Of a DNA stretch of 9,625 nt, positions 5,958 through 9,625 are shown one piece after another; position 1 is the first letter of the stretch, and the number at the start of each line of letters is the position of its first letter. The position numbers were made by a program, and so were the translations under genes. Below the pieces are notes generated by a model. The model did not search any database, was not told where the DNA came from, and saw only the letters and a list, made by a program, of their open reading frames with translations. This DNA comes from JBNKFQ01 sp050289385 (lineage in GTDB: Bacteria; Pseudomonadota; Gammaproteobacteria; Pseudomonadales; Porticoccaceae), in assembly GCA_050289385.1 (NCBI GenBank), contig JBNKFQ010000034.1, forward strand, positions 1 through 9,625. The letters run 5' to 3'.

Positions 5958-7253
5958 ATGCTGGGTGCACATTGTGTTTATCTGTTCGACGTTCGATGTT
6001 TGATGTTCGATGCGAAAGCAACTACAAGCCTTTCTCATCAGCCAATTCGGGTCACTGAAGCTCGTCCGTCAAGTGATGGTCATGCGATCCGCAGACATTC
6101 GTCGAACATCGAACATCGAACATCGAACATTAACCGCTCATTCGCTAAAGTATATCTCTGGTTGCTAATTGGAATATCGGGAATTACCGCAACCTTCACC
6201 ACCAACGCAGAACGCATCAAAGACATCACCTCAATCGCCGGTGTCAGAACCAACCAATTGGTGGGTTACGGACTGGTGGTGGGGTTGGCGGGGACCGGTG
6301 ACCAGACAACACAATCACCTTTTACCGTGCAGAGCCTCAAGAACATGCTGACTCAGTTGGGCGTGGCGGTGCCGCCCAATGTGAACCCGCAACTGAAAAA
6401 CGCGGCGGCGGTGATGATTCACGCCGACCTCCCTCCGTTTGCCAAGCTGGGTCAAACCATTGATATCACGGTGTCGTCGGTAAGTAATGCAAAAAGCTTA
6501 CGGGGTGGCAGTTTGTTGATGGCGCCGTTAAAAGGCGCGGACGGAAAAGTGTACGCTATTGCCCAGGGCAATCTGGTGGTGGGTGGTTTTGGCGCGGAAG
6601 GATCGGATGGCTCCAGTGTTACCGTCAATATCCCCAGTGCCGGTCGTATTCCCAATGGCGCCACCGTAGAGCGCACCGTTCCCAATGCCTTTGCCTCCAC
6701 CGAAGGCATTATGCTCAATTTGAACACGCCCGATTTTACCACCGCCCAGCGCATGGCCGCCGCGGTAAATGCCACCCTGGGGCCGGGGTTGGCGCAGCCG
6801 CTGGACAGCGCCTCGGTTATGGTGAAGGCGCCGCTCGATCCGGTGCGCAAGGTCGCCTTTTTGTCTGAGCTGGAAAACCTTGATGTACAGCCTGGCGATG
6901 CGGCAGCCCGGGTGGTTATCAATGCACGCACCGGTACTATTGTCATGGGCAGTTACGTCAAAGTGCTGCCCTCGGCGGTGTCCCATGGCAGTTTGACAGT
7001 GACCATTTCTGAAAATCCGGAGGTCAGTCAGCCTGCGCCATTTTCCCGTGGTGGCAGTACGGCGGTGGTGCCGGACTCGGCGGTCGGTATTGAGGAAGAC
7101 AGCAGCAGAATGTTTCTCTTTGACCCGGGTGTCACCCTTGAAGAACTGGTACGGGCAGTTAACTCTGTCGGTGTGGCGCCAGGAGACCTGGTTGCCATTC
7201 TCGAAGCTTTGCGTATGTCCGGGTCTTTGCGTGCAGAGCTGGTGGTAATTTAG
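5958..7253 (+). CDS. flgI: P-ring protein FlgI with element-derived N-terminus
   Basis: FlgI is the periplasmic P-ring subunit around the rod in the peptidoglycan layer. The mature part begins at ERIKD (6210) and has 347 residues, the family norm, with GVRTNQLVGYGLVVGLAGTG directly after and the C-terminus LRMSGSLRAELVVI. The secretion signal is NRSFAKVYLWLLIGISG to TTNA (6132-6209). ATG at 5958 is preceded by GAGAGG (5945-5950) at 7 nt spacing, the best start in the region, but it places 58 residues, mostly from the inverted element, before the signal. In-frame ATG 6003 inside the left arm is an alternative. The codon just before NRSF is ATT (6129-6131), where an ATG would be expected; rare initiation at ATT cannot be excluded. 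The stop overlaps the flgJ start by one base. Confidence 0.85.
   Translation: MLGAHCVYLFDVRCLMFDAKATTSLSHQPIRVTEARPSSDGHAIRRHSSNIEHRTSNINRSFAKVYLWLLIGISGITATFTTNAERIKDITSIAGVRTNQLVGYGLVVGLAGTGDQTTQSPFTVQSLKNMLTQLGVAVPPNVNPQLKNAAAVMIHADLPPFAKLGQTIDITVSSVSNAKSLRGGSLLMAPLKGADGKVYAIAQGNLVVGGFGAEGSDGSSVTVNIPSAGRIPNGATVERTVPNAFASTEGIMLNLNTPDFTTAQRMAAAVNATLGPGLAQPLDSASVMVKAPLDPVRKVAFLSELENLDVQPGDAAARVVINARTGTIVMGSYVKVLPSAVSHGSLTVTISENPEVSQPAPFSRGGSTAVVPDSAVGIEEDSSRMFLFDPGVTLEELVRAVNSVGVAPGDLVAILEALRMSGSLRAELVVI
5984..6128. repeat. Heptamer-armed inverted element copy 3 (5' end of flgI)
   Basis: The left arm at 5984-6012 (TTCGACG, TTCGATG, TTTGATG, TTCGATG) and the right arm at 6100-6128 match inversely at 26 of 29 positions. 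The right arm is identical to that of copy 2. The core (6013-6099, 87 bp) is unrelated to the other cores; it contains a small TCACT/AGTGA inverted pair. The element lies after the flgH stop, inside the reading frame that starts at 5958. Counting from the codon before the left arm to the codon after ATT, 147 nt (49 codons) are added in frame. No transposase, and no convincing flanking target duplication, can be seen. Confidence 0.93.
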
Positions 7254-8182
7254 TGAACAATATGCAGGTAAACGACGCCACCCTGTTCGCCGACTTCCAG
7301 GGCTTGTCCCGGTTGCGGGGTCAGGTCCGCCAGGATGCTGGTGGCAATGAACGCGCGGTTGCTCAGCAGTTCGAGGCGCTGTTTGTGCAAATGATGCTCA
7401 AGGCCATGCGCGATGCCGTTCCCGAAGGCGATATGCTGGGCAGCGATCAGATGAAGTTTCATCAGCAAATGTTTGACCAGCAGTTGTCGTTGCAGTTGTC
7501 CCGCAGCGGCGGTGTCGGTTTGGCAGACAATATGTTGCAACAACTGGGCTTTGCCGAAAAACAAACGCGCCCGGCCTTGGCCAGAGATGGTGTGGCCAGA
7601 TCTGCATGGTCCAGTGCCCGGCCAGTTTTGAATATCGAACCCGGAATTTCCGAAATAAATGCGTCAGTTCCACGCGATGCTTTTACGCCAACTGACCCCG
7701 AAGATTTTATTCGCCAGCTTTGGCCGCAGGCCCGGAAAGCGGCAACAGCCCTCGGTGTTGAACCGGAAGTGCTGGTGGCTCAGGCGGCGCTGGAAAGTGG
7801 CTGGGGCCAGCACGTGATACAGCGGCGCGACGGTTCCAGCAGTTACAACCTGTTTGGCATCAAGGCAGATGCCGCCTGGCAGGGCGATCGAGTAAGCGTC
7901 ACCACGGTGGAATATCGGGACGGAGTGGCCGCACGGGAAAGGGCAAACTTTCGCGCCTATGACTCGCTCGAACACGCCTTTGATGACTATGTGAATTTCC
8001 TCAAGGGTCAGCCCAGATATCTGCACGCTCTGGAAAGTAATGTCCAGGGGCAAGAGTTTGTTCGCCAGCTACAGGACGCCGGTTACGCAACAGACCCGAA
8101 TTACGCTGGCAAGGTGGGTCAAATTCTTGAGCAATCAGGGTTTGGCGCGGTAGTCGCAAGCTTGCGTGGGGCGATTCAATGA
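7253..8182 (+). CDS. flgJ: Flagellar rod-binding peptidoglycan hydrolase FlgJ
   Basis: FlgJ acts as rod cap and opens the peptidoglycan for the growing rod. The product has 309 residues and both classic domains of the beta/gammaproteobacterial form. The N-terminal rod-binding domain lies at about 33-98 (VAQQFEALFVQMMLKAMRDA). After a linker, the C-terminal glucosaminidase/muramidase domain spans about 148-305, with the catalytic glutamate in AALESGWG (Glu181) and the motif SSYNLFGIKA downstream. The chosen GTG at 7253 overlaps the flgI stop (TAGTG) and sits about 8 nt after GGTGG (7241-7245), suggesting translational coupling. An ATG three codons later (7262) is possible. Both domains look complete. 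Confidence 0.94.
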   Translation: MNNMQVNDATLFADFQGLSRLRGQVRQDAGGNERAVAQQFEALFVQMMLKAMRDAVPEGDMLGSDQMKFHQQMFDQQLSLQLSRSGGVGLADNMLQQLGFAEKQTRPALARDGVARSAWSSARPVLNIEPGISEINASVPRDAFTPTDPEDFIRQLWPQARKAATALGVEPEVLVAQAALESGWGQHVIQRRDGSSSYNLFGIKADAAWQGDRVSVTTVEYRDGVAARERANFRAYDSLEHAFDDYVNFLKGQPRYLHALESNVQGQEFVRQLQDAGYATDPNYAGKVGQILEQSGFGAVVASLRGAIQ

Positions 8183-8185
8183 TGG

Positions 8186-8199
8186 GTGCGACGTGCGAC
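8186..8199 (+). repeat. Two-unit heptamer tandem in flgJ-flgK gap
   Basis: GTGCGAC occurs twice in tandem (8186-8192, 8193-8199), followed by six T residues. The unit matches GTTCGAT of the three upstream elements at 5 of 7 positions and has the same 7-bp period, but there is no inverted partner within the 36-nt gap. It could be a one-armed remnant of a related repeat or a coincidence. It does not form a stem before the T-run, so it is not a terminator. Confidence 0.5.
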
Positions 8200-8218
8200 T
8201 TTTTTACCGGAGGACCGC

Positions 8219-9625
8219 ATGGCTGATATTCTGAACATCGGCACGTCTGCCCTGTTGTCTCTGCAAAAGGCATTGAACACAACCGGCCACAATATCGCCA
8301 ATGTCAACACACCGGGCTACAGTCGGCAGTCGGTCGAATTGTCCACGCTGGAACCGCAAGGCAGTGGCGGTGGTTTTATTGGCAGTGGTGTCCAGGCTGT
8401 TTCAATTAACCGTGCCTACAGCCAGTTTCTTTCCGGTCAGGTGACCGATCAGCTCTCATCCACCAACAGTCTGGATGCTTACTACAGTTTGGCCGCCCGT
8501 GTTGACAGTTTGTTGGGCAGTTCCGAAGCAGGTCTTAATCCTGTGCTGCAAAGTTTTTTTAATGCCTTGCAGGATGTTGCCAACAACCCCGGCTCCCTGC
8601 CGGAGCGGCAAGTCCTGCTGGGTGAGGCGCAATCACTGGTGGACCGCTTCCAGTATCTGGACAGCAGCCTGGCGTCGCTTGAAGAACAGGCCAGCAGTCG
8701 CATTGAAATTGCGGTGAATCAGATAAATGGCCTGGCGACGGATATTGCCCGGATCAATGAGGACATCGTGGTGGCGCGCGCCAACTCCGGCGGGCAAGCT
8801 CCCAACGACTTGCTGGACCGGCGCGACCAACTGGTGAATCAGTTGGCAGAGTTGGTGGGGGTGACGACGGTGGAGCAAACGGATGGCTCTTTGAACGTGC
8901 TGATCGGCAACGGCCAACCGCTGGTGATTGGCGGTCAATTGCAGTCTTTGGAAACGGTGAAAGACCCGTTTGATCCACGGCGACTGGATGTTGCGTTCTC
9001 TCAACCCGGTTCGGGAAACCTGGCAACGATTACCCACCTGCTCAGTGGTGGTGAACTGGAAGGCGCGATCAAATTTCGTTCCGAAGTACTGGACCCGGCG
9101 CGCGATGAACTGGGCCGTCTGGCCTTTACCATCAGCCAGTCTTTCAATGAACAACACACACAGGGGCTTGATCTGGATGGCCAGCCCGGGAGCAACTTTT
9201 TTGTTGATCTGGCGCCATCGGTAATCGCCAATTCCGGCAATGGCGGCAGTGCCACCGTCAGTGTGACGGTGGATGATCTCAGTGCCCTGGAAGCCAGCAA
9301 TTACAGTTTGAACTATGACGGTGCCCAGTGGATTCTTACCCGGGTTTCGGACGGTATGACCCAGACCGGCGCTGGCCCGTTTTTGATTGATGGGCTGACT
9401 ATAGATGTGAGTGCTGGTGCAGTGGCCGGTGACAATTTTCTGGTGCGCCCGGTGCGGGATGCCGCCGCCAGTATCGGGCTTGCCATCAGCAACAGCAGAG
9501 AAATTGCAGCGGCGTCACCGCTGCGTGCTGCGGTGCCGTTGAGCAATACCGGCAGTGGTGATCTTTCTGGCGTGCAAGTGGGAGACGCGACTGGTCTGCC
9601 ATTAGCATCTGCGATCACGTTGACC
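8219..9625 (+). CDS. flgK: Hook-filament junction protein FlgK (3' end outside window)
   Basis: FlgK (HAP1) replaces the FlgD cap and forms the first junction zone between hook and filament. The reading frame opens at ATG 8219 and runs without a stop to the window end, 469 codons; family members vary widely above about 540, so the C-terminus is missing. The N-terminus MADILNIGTSALLSLQKALN leads into the signature HNIANVNTPGYSR at 24-36. The coiled region LASLEEQASSRIEIAVNQIN and DLLDRRDQLVNQLAELVGV around 200 are typical of FlgK. The ribosome binding site GGAGGA (8209-8214) lies 4 nt before the ATG. It is 36 nt from flgJ with no obvious promoter between, though flgKL is often a separate unit in related bacteria. 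flgL would be expected downstream. Confidence 0.95.
   Translation, partial: MADILNIGTSALLSLQKALNTTGHNIANVNTPGYSRQSVELSTLEPQGSGGGFIGSGVQAVSINRAYSQFLSGQVTDQLSSTNSLDAYYSLAARVDSLLGSSEAGLNPVLQSFFNALQDVANNPGSLPERQVLLGEAQSLVDRFQYLDSSLASLEEQASSRIEIAVNQINGLATDIARINEDIVVARANSGGQAPNDLLDRRDQLVNQLAELVGVTTVEQTDGSLNVLIGNGQPLVIGGQLQSLETVKDPFDPRRLDVAFSQPGSGNLATITHLLSGGELEGAIKFRSEVLDPARDELGRLAFTISQSFNEQHTQGLDLDGQPGSNFFVDLAPSVIANSGNGGSATVSVTVDDLSALEASNYSLNYDGAQWILTRVSDGMTQTGAGPFLIDGLTIDVSAGAVAGDNFLVRPVRDAAASIGLAISNSREIAAASPLRAAVPLSNTGSGDLSGVQVGDATGLPLASAITLT

Noticed and set aside
4138..6128. CRISPR array or integron attC sites
   Set aside because: The repeats are 7-bp tandem units in inverted arms, not 24-40 bp direct repeats with regular unique spacers. 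No cas or integrase gene is present, and the arm ends do not fit the GTTRRRY/RYYYAAC core sites of attC.
4138..6128. Insertion sequences or complete transposons
   Set aside because: Each element is only 145-164 bp with no transposase-sized frame and no convincing target-site duplication. A non-autonomous element remains possible, but an IS call is not supported.
8186..8206. Terminator at the flgJ-flgK junction (GTGCGAC tandem plus T6)
   Set aside because: The tandem repeat is direct, not inverted, so no stem precedes the T-run.

Overview
This window is a flagellar structural operon read entirely on the + strand: flgB, flgC, flgD, flgE, flgF, flgG, flgH, flgI, flgJ and the first 469 codons of flgK, which runs off the right edge. 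The order, the two-domain FlgJ (rod-binding plus glucosaminidase), the outer-membrane L-ring lipoprotein FlgH and a canonical -24/-12 (sigma-54) promoter before flgB point to a polarly flagellated gammaproteobacterium of the Vibrio/Pseudomonas/Cellvibrio regulatory type. The genus cannot be named from the sequence alone.

Layout: bases 1-288 hold no convincing gene, only a hairpin-rich dispersed repeat and a further GC-rich hairpin. A sigma-54 promoter lies at 289-304, with a leader of about 90 nt before flgB (406). flgB-flgC-flgD follow with short gaps. A nested inverted repeat fills most of the flgD-flgE gap, and flgE-flgF are 14 nt apart. After flgF the character of the gaps changes: flgF/flgG, flgG/flgH and flgH/flgI each carry a 145-164 bp element. 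Each element has a left arm of about four degenerate TTCGATG heptamers, an unrelated 87-100 bp core, and a right arm of the inverted heptamers (CATCGAA). flgI-flgJ overlap by one base, and flgJ-flgK are separated by 36 nt containing a two-unit heptamer tandem (GTGCGAC).

The gene products build the axial structure outward from the basal body: proximal rod (FlgB, FlgC, FlgF), distal rod (FlgG), rod cap and peptidoglycan hydrolase (FlgJ), P-ring (FlgI), L-ring (FlgH), hook scaffold and hook (FlgD, FlgE) and the first hook-filament junction protein (FlgK). All frames are intact.

The most unusual content is the heptamer-armed element family. Copy 1 sits harmlessly upstream of flgG, which keeps its own ribosome binding site. 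Copies 2 and 3 lie at the extreme 5' ends of flgH and flgI and are open in frame. Where the native start codon should be, just before codon 2 of each signal peptide, no ATG/GTG/TTG remains (GTT in flgH, ATT in flgI). The only well-placed starts lie upstream of or inside the elements, which predicts N-terminal extensions of about 50-58 residues ahead of the secretion signals. This resembles in-frame palindromic elements such as those known in Rickettsia genes, but with a different, heptameric architecture.
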